A DNA stretch of 64,000 nt from Nonomuraea wenchangensis (lineage in GTDB: Bacteria; Actinomycetota; Actinomycetes; Streptosporangiales; Streptosporangiaceae). The DNA lies in contig NZ_FOHX01000004.1 in the NCBI RefSeq assembly GCF_900111685.1, positions 248,001 through 312,000 of the forward strand, read 5' to 3'. The position numbers were made by a program, and so were the translations under genes. The notes below the pieces were generated by a model. The model was not told the DNA's origin. It saw nothing but the letters and a program-made list of their open reading frames with translations, and did not search any database. Below, one piece after another: positions 7,333-15,207 of this stretch (position 1 is the stretch's first letter; every line of letters begins with the position of its first letter).

Positions 7333-9402
7333 ATGAGCGAGGAACTTCGCCTGCGCTGGACCAATCAAGTCCACTACCTGCCCGGGAATCGGTTCCGTTG
7401 CCCTCCGAGAGAAGTTCCCACGCGCACCTCGGAGGCGCAGCTCCGCTCCCTGATGCAGACCGAGAAGTGGACTCCGGAGGAGCGTGCGGCAACGCTCGTC
7501 CACTTGGCCGCGCACTCAATGAAAGACGGTGAGCAGGAGTTCGGTCGGGCACTGATAGTCGAAGCGTTGCAAACGGGCCCAGCGGAGTGGGGCAATCGAT
7601 ACGTCGAGGCCGTCGCCTATCTCCTCGCTTGCCTGGTTCACGATATGGCGACGCGTGCCGAAGGTGCCAAGGCTTGGGAAGCTGCCGCTGAACACTTCGC
7701 GGTGGCCGCTGCCCAGTTCGTCCTATGCGAGCAAGACGATCTAGCCCTCAGTTGTCTTCACAATGGGTTGAAATGTGTGCAGAAGTATGAAGGCGTAGCT
7801 GCGAGCCGAGCAGCCTCAGCATTGATCCAGGGTTCGATAGCTCTGAGGGCGAGCACGGACGAGACGATCGGCTGGCAGCTCCACGGCCTGTATCAGCGCC
7901 TCGGGTATACTATGTGCGGTTCAACAGTGGACCTCAACGCGATGATTCTCCTGCACCAAGCGGCCAAGGGCATGGACTTCACTCTGGCCATAGAATCTCC
8001 CGGCCCGCTCATACCTTCCTCGCGGCTCCACCAACAACTGGACAAGGCCGAGACTCGTGCGTCTCTCCCTCCTGATCCAGAGTTTCCTTTCGGTGTCGAG
8101 AGTGCCATGCTCTACTACGTGGGTTCCGGCGAAGCCGAACCGGAGAGTGACCCCGATGCATGGCAACGCAATCTGCAGCGTGTAACTGATCGCTGGATCA
8201 GTCGTGAGCTCCATATGACCCGGAATCTAGTGCGGAACCGCCTAGTTGGGCTTGACGAAGTGCAGGCAGTGTTGCCCGAGGACACCGTACTGATCTCCCT
8301 GTTTCTTGCAGAGATGCGCGACGGCACCACTGGCACACCGCAAGCAAGCACCCAGGGCCTAGCCGTGACCCGCGAGGGATTTGATCACCGCGCCATGGTT
8401 GTAAAAGACATCCACGGTGGGCTGATGCAGTTCACTCGCGCAGGGCATACGCTCTTCGCCCATCCTTCGGCCGGCCCTATCGCGGCGCTGCGGCAAGCCA
8501 TAGTCGCCGACCCACTGCACCGCCCGGTGAGCCGTGATGCCCAGCTGCAGCTGTCCGAGGCAAGCCACCACTACCTCGCTGGTCTCGCAGCTTGCCTGCC
8601 CCGTTGGCGCGCGCAGGGGAAACGTCACCTGTGTATCTGGCCGAACGGGCCATTGCACTATGTGCCCTTCAACCTCCTTCCTGTGGCAGGCAAACCTGTG
8701 GCCGATGACTGGGTCGTCACGCAAATACCGAGCCTGTCCTTCCTGCGTCCCACCATTCACACCTCATCCCCCGAAAAACGAGGTTTGGTCACGTTCGCAT
8801 CAGCCGACGGTGGAGCCCGGCACGGCTTAGACTCCCAGGCATCCTTGGAACAGCACGCGTCAATGGTGGCGAACGCTATGGGCGGCACTGCGGTGCTAGG
8901 AAACGCTGCTACGCCCCGCCGCTTCCTCGCCGACCTCGCCAACGCTCGCTATGTCCATGTGGCGGCCCACGGAGCACACAACGAGTGGGCTTCGTGGTAC
9001 CAGTGCTTGTTCCTGTCGCCGGCTGCAGATACCGACGGCCGCGTCTTTGCCCACGACATCCTTCGGACCGATTTGCGCGGCGTCGAACTTGTCACCATGA
9101 GTTCGTGTGAGTCGGCGCTGGGCCGGTTCGACCCCAACGACAACCTTCGCGGCCTGCCTGCCGCTCTCCTGGCAGCCGGAGCCTCGGCCGTCATCGGATG
9201 CCTCTGGCCAGTGCACCCGCAGGTGGCTACGGTTTTCTTCACCGCACTGTACGAGCAGCTCTCCACGAACCCCGACCGGAGGTCCGCCTTCCGAGCTGCG
9301 CAGACCCACACGCGCCACCTTCATCCGGCCTACCGTGATTGGGGCGCTTTCTGTTTCATCGGTGACTGGCGCGCTACAAACTCGACTCAAGGAGCACTTT
9401 GA
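7333..9402 (+). CDS. CHAT-domain protease (caspase fold) with helical N-terminal region
   Basis: The product has 689 residues if the ATG at 7333 is used (AGGGAAGAG upstream, about 6 nt spacing); the frame is open back to a TTG at 7213 with another ATG at 7309. The C-terminal half is a CHAT domain: LCIWPNGPLHYVPFNLLP leads in, the catalytic His is in VHVAAHGAH (His546) and the catalytic Cys in MSSCESALG (Cys592), followed by LLAAGASAVIGCLWPVHP. Both dyad residues are present, so proteolysis is plausible. The N-terminal half is helical and TPR-like (residues about 45-200). Bacterial CHAT proteases often act in programmed defence responses. Its stop overlaps the start of the next gene (TTGA), so the two are translationally coupled. 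Substrate and trigger are unknown. Confidence 0.75.
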   Translation: MSEELRLRWTNQVHYLPGNRFRCPPREVPTRTSEAQLRSLMQTEKWTPEERAATLVHLAAHSMKDGEQEFGRALIVEALQTGPAEWGNRYVEAVAYLLACLVHDMATRAEGAKAWEAAAEHFAVAAAQFVLCEQDDLALSCLHNGLKCVQKYEGVAASRAASALIQGSIALRASTDETIGWQLHGLYQRLGYTMCGSTVDLNAMILLHQAAKGMDFTLAIESPGPLIPSSRLHQQLDKAETRASLPPDPEFPFGVESAMLYYVGSGEAEPESDPDAWQRNLQRVTDRWISRELHMTRNLVRNRLVGLDEVQAVLPEDTVLISLFLAEMRDGTTGTPQASTQGLAVTREGFDHRAMVVKDIHGGLMQFTRAGHTLFAHPSAGPIAALRQAIVADPLHRPVSRDAQLQLSEASHHYLAGLAACLPRWRAQGKRHLCIWPNGPLHYVPFNLLPVAGKPVADDWVVTQIPSLSFLRPTIHTSSPEKRGLVTFASADGGARHGLDSQASLEQHASMVANAMGGTAVLGNAATPRRFLADLANARYVHVAAHGAHNEWASWYQCLFLSPAADTDGRVFAHDILRTDLRGVELVTMSSCESALGRFDPNDNLRGLPAALLAAGASAVIGCLWPVHPQVATVFFTALYEQLSTNPDRRSAFRAAQTHTRHLHPAYRDWGAFCFIGDWRATNSTQGAL

Positions 9403-10097
9403 TCCACCACCTGGACCTAGACACGGCTGCGCCTGCTCTCCATGACATTGAGCTAGTGGCCGAGCCACGGCTGAACGCACCCGCGTCACCGCCCCGTCTG
9501 AAGGAGAGGGTGTCTCTCGGCGCGGTCGTGCGAGCGCTAACGGTAGAGGAGGCTGCAGCGGGCGAAGAGGAGTGGAGCGATTTCCTTAAAACAGAGTCAC
9601 CCCACAGCGATTACTTCATGCTGAGCTTGGTGTGCGCGTTCCGGCCTACCAGGAACGGCGATCCCTTCGTCGACGCGGCCGTCGGCATACAGCTGGAGTC
9701 TCCTGGTAAGGCGGACGATCAGCAACCGATCGCATGGTCGATCTCACCTAAGAAACGCTTGGTTCCAGCAAGACGAGCGGCACGAATCGCACTGACCGCT
9801 AAACTTGCCATTGTCGAGTCCAGCGTGGAGTTCTCCCCGGAAGGGGAACACGAGGAGCTCTTCGTAGTGGGGATGGGCGAGCGGGACAGCGATCCTGAAT
9901 GGAGATTTCGTAAGACCAGCAGTACGCCATTGATCGGTGATGAGACGCTCACCGTCATCGTCAAAACTTCCGCCGGGGCGCCCACGCAGGCTCGGATTTC
10001 TGTGGCGGCCACCGTCAGGCACCGACACCTAGGTGTTATCCCTTACCGGGCCGAACTGCCTCCTGTACTTCGAATAATCGATCTCCGGTCTCAGTAA
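9399..10097 (+). CDS. unknown partner protein coupled to the CHAT protease
   Basis: The protein has 232 residues. The TTG start at 9399 overlaps the CHAT stop and is preceded by AAGGAG at ideal spacing, so two-gene translation is clear. The product is soluble, with charged N-terminal helices and a C-terminal half rich in beta-strand-like segments (ETLTVIVKTSAGAPTQARIS). No signal peptide, membrane helix or catalytic motif is visible and no family is recognised. By context it may be a substrate, inhibitor or sensor of the CHAT protein. A terminator about 100 bp downstream closes the operon. Confidence 0.6.
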   Translation: MIHHLDLDTAAPALHDIELVAEPRLNAPASPPRLKERVSLGAVVRALTVEEAAAGEEEWSDFLKTESPHSDYFMLSLVCAFRPTRNGDPFVDAAVGIQLESPGKADDQQPIAWSISPKKRLVPARRAARIALTAKLAIVESSVEFSPEGEHEELFVVGMGERDSDPEWRFRKTSSTPLIGDETLTVIVKTSAGAPTQARISVAATVRHRHLGVIPYRAELPPVLRIIDLRSQ

Positions 10098-10202
10098 AGA
10101 CGACTATCGCAGCCAGAAAACGCGACCTGGTGATCTCGGACAATGTAAAGCTGTGATGATATTCCACAGACCAGCTTCACCGTACCGAGACCAGACAGCA
10201 CT

Positions 10203-10227
10203 CAGCCCCGGCATAACACCGGGGCTG
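10203..10227. terminator. terminator-like hairpin after CHAT operon
   Basis: A perfect 9-bp stem (CAGCCCCGG / CCGGGGCTG) with a 7-nt loop, followed by TGTCTT. It lies about 105 bp behind the CHAT partner gene, with no other gene before it. Confidence 0.6.
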
Positions 10228-10345
10228 TGTCTTCGATCATGATGGCCGGGTTCTTCATGACCGCTTGCTGGGGCGCCGCAGTGGTGCGCGACCGAGTGAG
10301 GAACGCTCAGCCTCAGACCTGACTCGACATCATCTGTGTGATCTT

Positions 10346-10363
10346 GCTAACGCGGATGCTAAC
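10346..10363. repeat. GCTAAC direct repeat near att-like site
   Basis: Two GCTAAC motifs 12 bp apart about 100 bp left of the tRNA fragment. A third (GATGCTAAC) lies at 325-333. They could be integrase arm sites, but the motif is short and may be chance. Confidence 0.2.
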
Positions 10364-10464
10364 CACAGGTCTGGACGGCCTTTGACGACCATGGACTGAT
10401 ATGCCTCACGAAGCCTGTCCGATCAGGCCCGGAAGACGGCTGTGGACAGCCCTGGACGATCAAG

Positions 10465-10515
10465 TTCTCACTCGTAATGAAGGGGTCTGGGGTTCGAATC
10501 CCCAAGGCGGCTCCA
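10465..10515 (+). other. 3' fragment of tRNA-Thr(CGU); probable att site
   Basis: The sequence has an anticodon loop CTCGTAA, a variable loop, an exact T arm (TGGGG-TTCGAAT-CCCCA), the 3' acceptor strand AGGCGGC, T and encoded CCA. The 5' half is missing: no GCCGCCT acceptor partner or D arm lies upstream, and the 5' side of the anticodon stem is only partly paired. Integrative elements that use tRNA genes duplicate exactly this 3' portion, leaving the fragment at the far end. The orientation implies that the element is on the left. The rest of 10228-10654 holds no supported gene. Confidence 0.75.
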
Positions 10516-10521
10516 CAGGTC

Positions 10522-10556
10522 AAAGCCCGTTCCACCTCACCCGGTGGGCGGGCTTT
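10522..10556 (+). terminator. tRNA terminator hairpin
   Basis: AAAGCCCG at 10522-10529 pairs with CGGGCTTT at 10549-10556, with further pairing inside (CACC/GGTG), and ends in TTTCTCC. It is placed as expected just after a tRNA 3' end, suggesting that the original chromosomal tRNA flank survives here. Confidence 0.7.
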
Positions 10557-10654
10557 CTCCATTTTGGGAGATTCTGGAAGTGCAGAGGTGTCACAACCCG
10601 GCTGCCCGGAGTCTGCAGCACGTCGTTCAGGGGACGGCGAGCGTTAATGTGCGG

Positions 10655-10951
10655 TTACTGGGCCTGGCCGGTCAAGATGCGTGTCCACAGGTCTTGGGCG
10701 GCGCGGGCCGACTGCCAAGGGCTCTCGGTGGTGACGGTCGGGTTTCCCTTGGTGAAACGCCGAACGAACCAGAGTCCGCCTGCTGTGCACAGTTCGAAGT
10801 GGGGCGATACGCAGGAACAGGTGTATGCGCGGACTCGTACTCGATTCATGCGGGAATGGCTTCGCTCCCACTCGATCGCCTTCGCCCCTGGGACCGGTGG
10901 TCTCGCATGCTGGTTGTTGCATGGCTCTGAATCAGGCGGTCGCGCGGCCAC
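10655..10951 (-). CDS. small hypothetical protein
   Basis: Ninety-eight codons from a GTG at 10951 preceded by GAGGGGGTGGAG. The start lies inside the end of the upstream gene (20-bp overlap), indicating coupling. The C-terminal two thirds look conserved-protein-like, with cysteines in YTCSCVSPHFELC, a hydrophobic-basic stretch (GLWFVRRF), and a helical tail (SARAAQDLWTRILTG). It resembles small proteins often found beside regulators in actinomycetes, but I cannot name a domain. Confidence 0.6.
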   Translation of the reverse strand: MAARPPDSEPCNNQHARPPVPGAKAIEWERSHSRMNRVRVRAYTCSCVSPHFELCTAGGLWFVRRFTKGNPTVTTESPWQSARAAQDLWTRILTGQAQ

Positions 10952-11174
10952 AACTCCACCCCCTCACGTGCTGTTCGTGCAACAGCGCCACAAAGGTGGC
11001 CTCGTCGTCGGCGCTCACGGTCTGCTGGAGGCCCGCATCGATCTCGACGTCGTTGAGTTGGACGCCGCGTCGGGTCGCGTAGAAGGCGCCCGTGTCGCTG
11101 CGGAAGAAGGCCCAGCCGGGGAACGATGCACGGAGGGCGCTGAGCTCGTAGCCCGGAGTCTGCTGTGGATTCAC
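10932..11174 (-). CDS. small hypothetical protein, operon with 10655-10951
   Basis: Eighty codons from a GTG at 11174 with AGGAAGG upstream. It has a motif typical of small actinobacterial proteins of unknown role (LRASFPGWAFFRSDTGAFYA then TRRG), followed by an acidic helical C-terminus. It is transcribed first of a two-gene unit and lies behind the GntR regulator on the same strand with a gap of about 155 bp, so it may have its own promoter there. Confidence 0.6.
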   Translation of the reverse strand: MNPQQTPGYELSALRASFPGWAFFRSDTGAFYATRRGVQLNDVEIDAGLQQTVSADDEATFVALLHEQHVRGWSCGRATA

Positions 11175-11329
11175 TGGTTGCGGGGCCTTCCTAGTTCTAC
11201 TTGGAGGACTTTGGGGGTCGTGGCTTGGAGGACGAGGGCTGTGCCGGGGCTTGAGTGTAGCTCACCTAGGCGTCTACTCGACTAGAGGAGTTACACATGT
11301 ATCTCAAACTCGTATAGAGGAGGCAAGGG

Positions 11330-12112
11330 CTATTGCGCTGGGAGTTGGTAGGAGAGCACGTAGGCGTCACTCGACATCACCGTGTCACAGACCTCCACGG
11401 CCCTGCCGTCCTCGGCGTACGCAGTGCGAACGAGATGGAAGACGGGAGTGCCGGGTGCCAGCTTCAGCGCCTTGACCTCTTCGCGCATAGGCATTCGGGA
11501 CCTGACCTCCTCATCAAAGTGGTCGAGCGGGTGTCCCATCTCCTCCAGTCGGGCGTAGATGCCGCCCGGTCCCGTGTCAGGTTCGGCAATCCGTGTCCCT
11601 CTCGCGATCGAGGCGGGAAGGTAGGAAACCGCTGTCTCCACCGGGTGGCCGTTGATCAGATAACGACGTGAGCGGACGAGCACCTTGTCTCGCTCGCCGA
11701 GGCCCAGTCGCTGCGCCACATCGGCCGGCGGTTCTGTCTCACTGATCTGGATGGAATCAACTGTCGGCTTGCCGCCGACGCCCTCTGTTTCCGCGATGAA
11801 TGCGGCCTTGCCTTGCTCGCGGTGCCGTCGAGCGAACCGGTCGGACGCGAGGCGACGTACTTGGGGTCTCGAACGGACGAACACGCCACGCCCATGCTCT
11901 GCTACGGTCAGCCCTTCTGTCTGGAGGATTTGGAGCGCGTTCCTGATCGTCATTCGAGCAACGCCGTAGTGTGCCATGAGCTTGGCTTCGGACGGTACCT
12001 TCTCTCCGGGTTCCAGCCTGCTCTGTTCGATGGCATCACGAAGGTGATCGGCGATCTGCTTGAACACCGGGCGGTCGGTGACGGGATCCAGGCCCGGCAA
12101 CGCCAAGGTCAT
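11330..12112 (-). CDS. GntR-family regulator, HutC/UTRA type
   Basis: The protein has 260 residues. The N-terminal winged helix (about 16-80: FKQIADHLRDAIEQSRLEPG, then VPSEAKLMAHYGVARMTIRN) is the GntR signature, and residues about 100-255 form a UTRA ligand-binding domain. The ATG at 12112 follows GAGGAG. It is divergent from the NUDIX gene, and the shared intergenic region contains a perfect GTACAT-AC-ATGTAC palindrome, probably its operator, so autorepression is likely. KorSA-type repressors of actinomycete integrative elements belong to this class and sit near a NUDIX gene (pif); that parallel is inference. Confidence 0.9.
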   Translation of the reverse strand: MTLALPGLDPVTDRPVFKQIADHLRDAIEQSRLEPGEKVPSEAKLMAHYGVARMTIRNALQILQTEGLTVAEHGRGVFVRSRPQVRRLASDRFARRHREQGKAAFIAETEGVGGKPTVDSIQISETEPPADVAQRLGLGERDKVLVRSRRYLINGHPVETAVSYLPASIARGTRIAEPDTGPGGIYARLEEMGHPLDHFDEEVRSRMPMREEVKALKLAPGTPVFHLVRTAYAEDGRAVEVCDTVMSSDAYVLSYQLPAQ

Positions 12113-12132
12113 TCAGGCTCACTCCTCTACTC

Positions 12133-12146
12133 GTACATACATGTAC
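12133..12146. promoter_or_regulatory. palindromic operator candidate for GntR regulator
   Basis: GTACAT-AC-ATGTAC, a perfect inverted repeat 20 bp upstream of the GntR start and 30 bp upstream of the NUDIX start. A related ACATGTAT and a TCGTATAGAGGAG block recur at 11294-11322, before the small-gene pair. The sequence type resembles known HutC-subfamily GntR sites. Confidence 0.55.
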
Positions 12147-12175
12147 TAGCTTGGGAGTCTAGCCACCTTCGGGCA

Positions 12176-12628
12176 ATGAGGATCTCAATGCATCACGACT
12201 CACGTCACTCGGTCAGTGTTGCGGGCGTCATAGTGGACGACCAGCAGCGGGCACTGCTCATCCAGCGGCGGGACAACGGTCATTGGGAAGCACCCGGTGG
12301 CGTGCTTGAGCTGGAGGAGGACCTGGTCAGCGGGCTCAGGCGGGAGGTCCGGGAGGAGACGGGCCTCGAAGTCGAGCCGGAGTTGCTCACCGGCGTCTAC
12401 AAGAACATGGAACGCGGGATCGTCGCACTCGTGTTCAGGTGCCGAGCTGTGGGCGGGGCTTTGACGGAAACGGACGAGACGCGCGCTTTTCGGTGGGTTA
12501 CAGCGGAGGAGATCAAAGGGCTCTCCGTCGAGGCCTTTGCCGTCCGAGTCTTGGACGCGATGCAAGGCGACGGAAGGCCGGTCATACGGCAGCACGACGG
12601 CGTCCACGTCATCGGTTCCGGTCTGTGA
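12176..12628 (+). CDS. NUDIX hydrolase
   Basis: The product has 150 residues from the ATG at 12176 (a second ATG at 12188). The full NUDIX box is present: G42, E48, then REVREETGL at 56-64, with the catalytic EE intact, so a nucleoside-diphosphate-X substrate is expected. The longer upstream frame is excluded because it overlaps the divergent GntR gene. Pairing with a GntR repressor recalls the immunity/transfer control module of integrative elements such as pSAM2 (korSA, pif). It could equally be an ordinary housekeeping-type NUDIX protein. Confidence 0.85.
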   Translation: MRISMHHDSRHSVSVAGVIVDDQQRALLIQRRDNGHWEAPGGVLELEEDLVSGLRREVREETGLEVEPELLTGVYKNMERGIVALVFRCRAVGGALTETDETRAFRWVTAEEIKGLSVEAFAVRVLDAMQGDGRPVIRQHDGVHVIGSGL

Positions 12629-12713
12629 GTGTCCCTGCTGCGTGTTTGGTGGCCACGGGGCACTGCTGGTCATTCCACCTTCTGGGCGGCTAACTAGGCG
12701 ACGGGCTACTTGC

Positions 12714-12908
12714 TCATCGAGGCCAACGTTCGGCGATCAGCACGACGATGGCGGTCAGGAAGCATGCCAGCCCGACGGACATGATGACGATCACTCCAGG
12801 GACGCCCTCGCTCCCCACGTCGCTGACAGCGATCCCGCACCCGCCCAGGACGACGATGACCCAGCCGAGGATCAGAGGGACCAAGTAACCGTTACGGTTG
12901 TGGTTCAC
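12714..12908 (-). CDS. small membrane protein, two helices
   Basis: About 64 residues from a GTG at 12908 (AAAGG upstream); an in-frame GTG at 12938 lacks a ribosome site. Two hydrophobic helices (LVPLILGWVIVVLGGCGIAV and VIVIMSVGLACFLTAIVVLI) are joined by a short acidic loop, ending ERWPR. No family is recognised. Confidence 0.6.
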   Translation of the reverse strand: MNHNRNGYLVPLILGWVIVVLGGCGIAVSDVGSEGVPGVIVIMSVGLACFLTAIVVLIAERWPR

Positions 12909-13045
12909 GCGGCTGCCTTTCGCGGTCGGTCGGGCCACACGATGATGACGTATCGATCAGCATCATCAACACCATTTTCCTGGGCTCGGCTCTGGTCGCG
13001 GCTGCGGGCTGCGGGAGCGTCCGCACCCAGGCCGACCCCCATGCC

Positions 13046-13504
13046 GTGGCGGGTCTCATGACGCCGTCGGAGCCGCCGGGTGGCACTGCGGGGGGCGAGA
13101 GGGCGAGTGCCGCGGCCATGGACGCCGTCAAGGGCTCCAAGGTTCTCTCGGTTCAGTCGAACAACGGCGGTCGGCTCTGGGAGGTGCAGCTTGCCGGGCC
13201 CGACGGTACCGAGCGGCTGCTGGAGGTGGACGACTTGGGGAGGGTCTCGGGGGTCAGGGTCAAGGACACTGGGCAGGGCGAGAAGGCCAGGGTGCTGGGG
13301 ATCAGCAAGGACGCCCGGCTCAGCTTTGACGATGCGGCGGCGAAGGTGTCCTCCGTGGTGCCGGAAGGCAGGATCACCCACATGAGTCTGGACCGGTACG
13401 GCGACGATGCCCTCGTGTGGGATGCCGACGTTCTCACCTCGGAAGGCGTCTGGCGTGGGGTCAAGGTTGATGCGAGGAGCGGCGCCGTGACCAAGAACGG
13501 TTAG
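13046..13504 (+). CDS. PepSY-like lipoprotein, start region broken
   Basis: The frame ends at 13504 and its C-terminal part reads like a PepSY protein (residues about 95-152: SFDDAAAKVSSVVPEGRI, then VWDADVLTSEGVWRGVKVDA). An ATG at 13061, 15 bp into this frame, would give a cytoplasmic start. However, the same frame continues upstream from 12962 with a lipoprotein signal (IFLGSALVAAAGC), and no start codon precedes it before the frame becomes meaningless; ATG ATG at 12942-12947 is one frame off. A single-base indel near 12950 would restore a normal lipoprotein. It may therefore be a pseudogene or use an unusual start. Confidence 0.55.
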   Translation: MAGLMTPSEPPGGTAGGERASAAAMDAVKGSKVLSVQSNNGGRLWEVQLAGPDGTERLLEVDDLGRVSGVRVKDTGQGEKARVLGISKDARLSFDDAAAKVSSVVPEGRITHMSLDRYGDDALVWDADVLTSEGVWRGVKVDARSGAVTKNG

Positions 13505-14550
13505 GAAGGGGGCGGATCGGCCCATCCGTCGGCGGGCGTCCGCTCACCGTCGTCGGCCTCCGGGGTGGACATGGCGGTCAGGTTGTGGGCGAGGCGGGCG
13601 GCGGCCTCGCGGAGTCCAGGGGGGTCGAGGATCTGGGTCTCGAAGCCGAGGGCGGCGATGTGTACGGCGAGCCAGTTCAGGTCGTCGCCTCCGGCCGTGA
13701 GCAGGCACCAGCCGTCCCTCTCGGGGTCGGGCTCGACGCGGCCCACCTGCGGGGGGATCCGGTCGCGGACCTGGTCGGGGTGGGCGCGCAGGCGTACGCG
13801 GGCGTGGTGGCGGTAGGGGGACTCGGTCACGGAGCGCTGGACGTAGGCGGCCGGGTCGGGGTGGTCCCGGGGGCGGAAACGCCAGGTCGTGGCGGTCACG
13901 TCGCGCATGCGGTCGAGGCGGAAGGTGCGCCAGTCGTCGCGGTCGATGTCCCAGGCCATGAGGTACCAGCGGCGGGCGGTGGCGACCAGGCGTACCGGCT
14001 CGACCGTTCGTTCCTGCGGCGGCCGGTCGTCGCGGGGCTCGCCGTCGCGGGCCGGGTAGCGGGCGGTGTAGTGGAAGCGGACGCGGACCGCGTCGCGGCA
14101 GGCGCGGGCGAGCGTCACCAGCAGCTCAGGGTCGATCTCGATCCCGGGGCCGACCAGGGTGTCCATGGCGCCGTGCACGGCCCGGACCTCGGCGCGCAGC
14201 CGGGGCGGCATCACCTGGTCGAGCTTGGCGAGGGCGCGCAGGGCCGCCTCGCCCGCGCCTGCGATCGTGCCGCCGGACGCCAGCCGCAGGGACACCGCGG
14301 TCGCGATCGCCTCCTCGTCGTCGAGGAGTAGCGGCGGCAGCCGGGTGCCCGCGCCGAGCTGGTAGCCGCCGCCGACGCCTGCCGTGGCGTGCACCGGGTA
14401 GCCGAGGGCGCGCAGGCGTTCGACGTCACGGCGGATGGAGCGGTCGGTGACGCGCAGCTCGGCGGCCAGCTCGGTGGCGGTCCAGGACGGGCGGCGCTGG
14501 AGCAGGGCGAGCAGGCGGAGGACGCGTTCGGTGGTTCCCTCGACGGTCAC
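13501..14550 (-). CDS. WYL-domain transcriptional regulator
   Basis: The protein has 349 residues from a GTG at 14550, where homologous N-termini usually begin (TERVLRLLALLQRRPSWTA). The domains are an HTH_11 DNA-binding domain (about 5-60, with VTDRSIRRDVERLRALGYPV), a WYL domain (about 135-220, with RRWYLMAWDIDRDDWRTFRL) and a C-terminal WCX extension. It overlaps the PepSY frame tail-to-tail by 4 bp. It is divergent from the DinB/VOC pair, 60 bp apart, and probably regulates it; such WYL-DinB-VOC groupings are common in actinomycetes. Confidence 0.9.
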   Translation of the reverse strand: MTVEGTTERVLRLLALLQRRPSWTATELAAELRVTDRSIRRDVERLRALGYPVHATAGVGGGYQLGAGTRLPPLLLDDEEAIATAVSLRLASGGTIAGAGEAALRALAKLDQVMPPRLRAEVRAVHGAMDTLVGPGIEIDPELLVTLARACRDAVRVRFHYTARYPARDGEPRDDRPPQERTVEPVRLVATARRWYLMAWDIDRDDWRTFRLDRMRDVTATTWRFRPRDHPDPAAYVQRSVTESPYRHHARVRLRAHPDQVRDRIPPQVGRVEPDPERDGWCLLTAGGDDLNWLAVHIAALGFETQILDPPGLREAAARLAHNLTAMSTPEADDGERTPADGWADPPPS

Positions 14551-14613
14551 GTACGTCAGGGTTTCATGGATCGCGGACCGTAGCTGTCCGGGAAGGGAGG
14601 AAGGGTGAGGGCT

Positions 14614-15207
14614 GTGACGAGAGAAATCAGCTGGAACCCGCTGGTGCGGGATCAGATCGAGTGGCACTGGACCAAGCAGCTACGGCCGCGGCTCGACGGG
14701 CTCAGTGACGAGGAGTACTTCTGGGAGCCGGCACCCGGGTCCTGGAACGTGCGGCCCCGGGGGACCGGGACCGCGCCGATCCAGGGCGGCACAGGGGCGG
14801 TGACGATCGACTTCGCGTTCCCGCCGCCCGAGCCGCCGCCGTTCACCACGATCGCCTGGCGGCTCGGGCACGTGATCGTCGGCGTGCTCGCGGTGCGCAA
14901 CGCCGGGCACTTCGGCCGCGCGGCCACCGACTACCACTCGTACGCGTACGCCGGCAGCGCGGGGGAGGCGCTGGCGCAGCTCGACGAGGAGTACGCGAGG
15001 TGGACGGCCGGCGTCGAGGCGCTCGGCGAGACCGGCCTCGCCCGTCCCTGCGGCGAGGCGGAGGGCGAGTGGGCCGCCCATCCCATGGCGGCGCTGGTGC
15101 TGCACATCAACAGGGAGCTGATCCACCACCTGTCCGAGGTGTGCCTGCTCCGTGACCTCTACCTGCACACGACCGGACGAAAGGAGACAAACGACCATGG
15201 CGCTTGA
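14614..15207 (+). CDS. DinB-superfamily protein
   Basis: About 197 residues from a GTG at 14614 (a second GTG at 14605 is possible; GGAAGGGTGAGG lies upstream). It is a four-helix-bundle protein with conserved histidines in WRLGHVIVGVL and LVLHINRELIHHLSEV, placed like the metal ligands of DinB/YfiT proteins. YfiT-like members can act as thiol-dependent transferases; the substrate is unknown. It overlaps the next gene by 11 bp, forming a two-gene operon. Confidence 0.8.
   Translation: MTREISWNPLVRDQIEWHWTKQLRPRLDGLSDEEYFWEPAPGSWNVRPRGTGTAPIQGGTGAVTIDFAFPPPEPPPFTTIAWRLGHVIVGVLAVRNAGHFGRAATDYHSYAYAGSAGEALAQLDEEYARWTAGVEALGETGLARPCGEAEGEWAAHPMAALVLHINRELIHHLSEVCLLRDLYLHTTGRKETNDHGA

Noticed and set aside
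1..10515. Integrase, transposase, relaxase or CRISPR array in the island
   Set aside because: Looked for and not seen on either strand; mobility is inferred only from the tRNA fragment and gene content.
10359..10562. Short minus-strand frame containing GIRTPDPFITSE
   Set aside because: This is the well-known false translation of a tRNA 3' end; it coincides with the tRNA-Thr fragment.
10401..11285. Long plus-strand frame of 294 codons
   Set aside because: It begins inside the tRNA fragment region and runs antisense to two better-supported small genes with good ribosome sites; composition is not protein-like.
11289..11322. Six-codon leader-like frame with GAGGAG before and after it
   Set aside because: No gene follows on that strand; the sequence is more likely an operator or promoter region for the minus-strand small genes.
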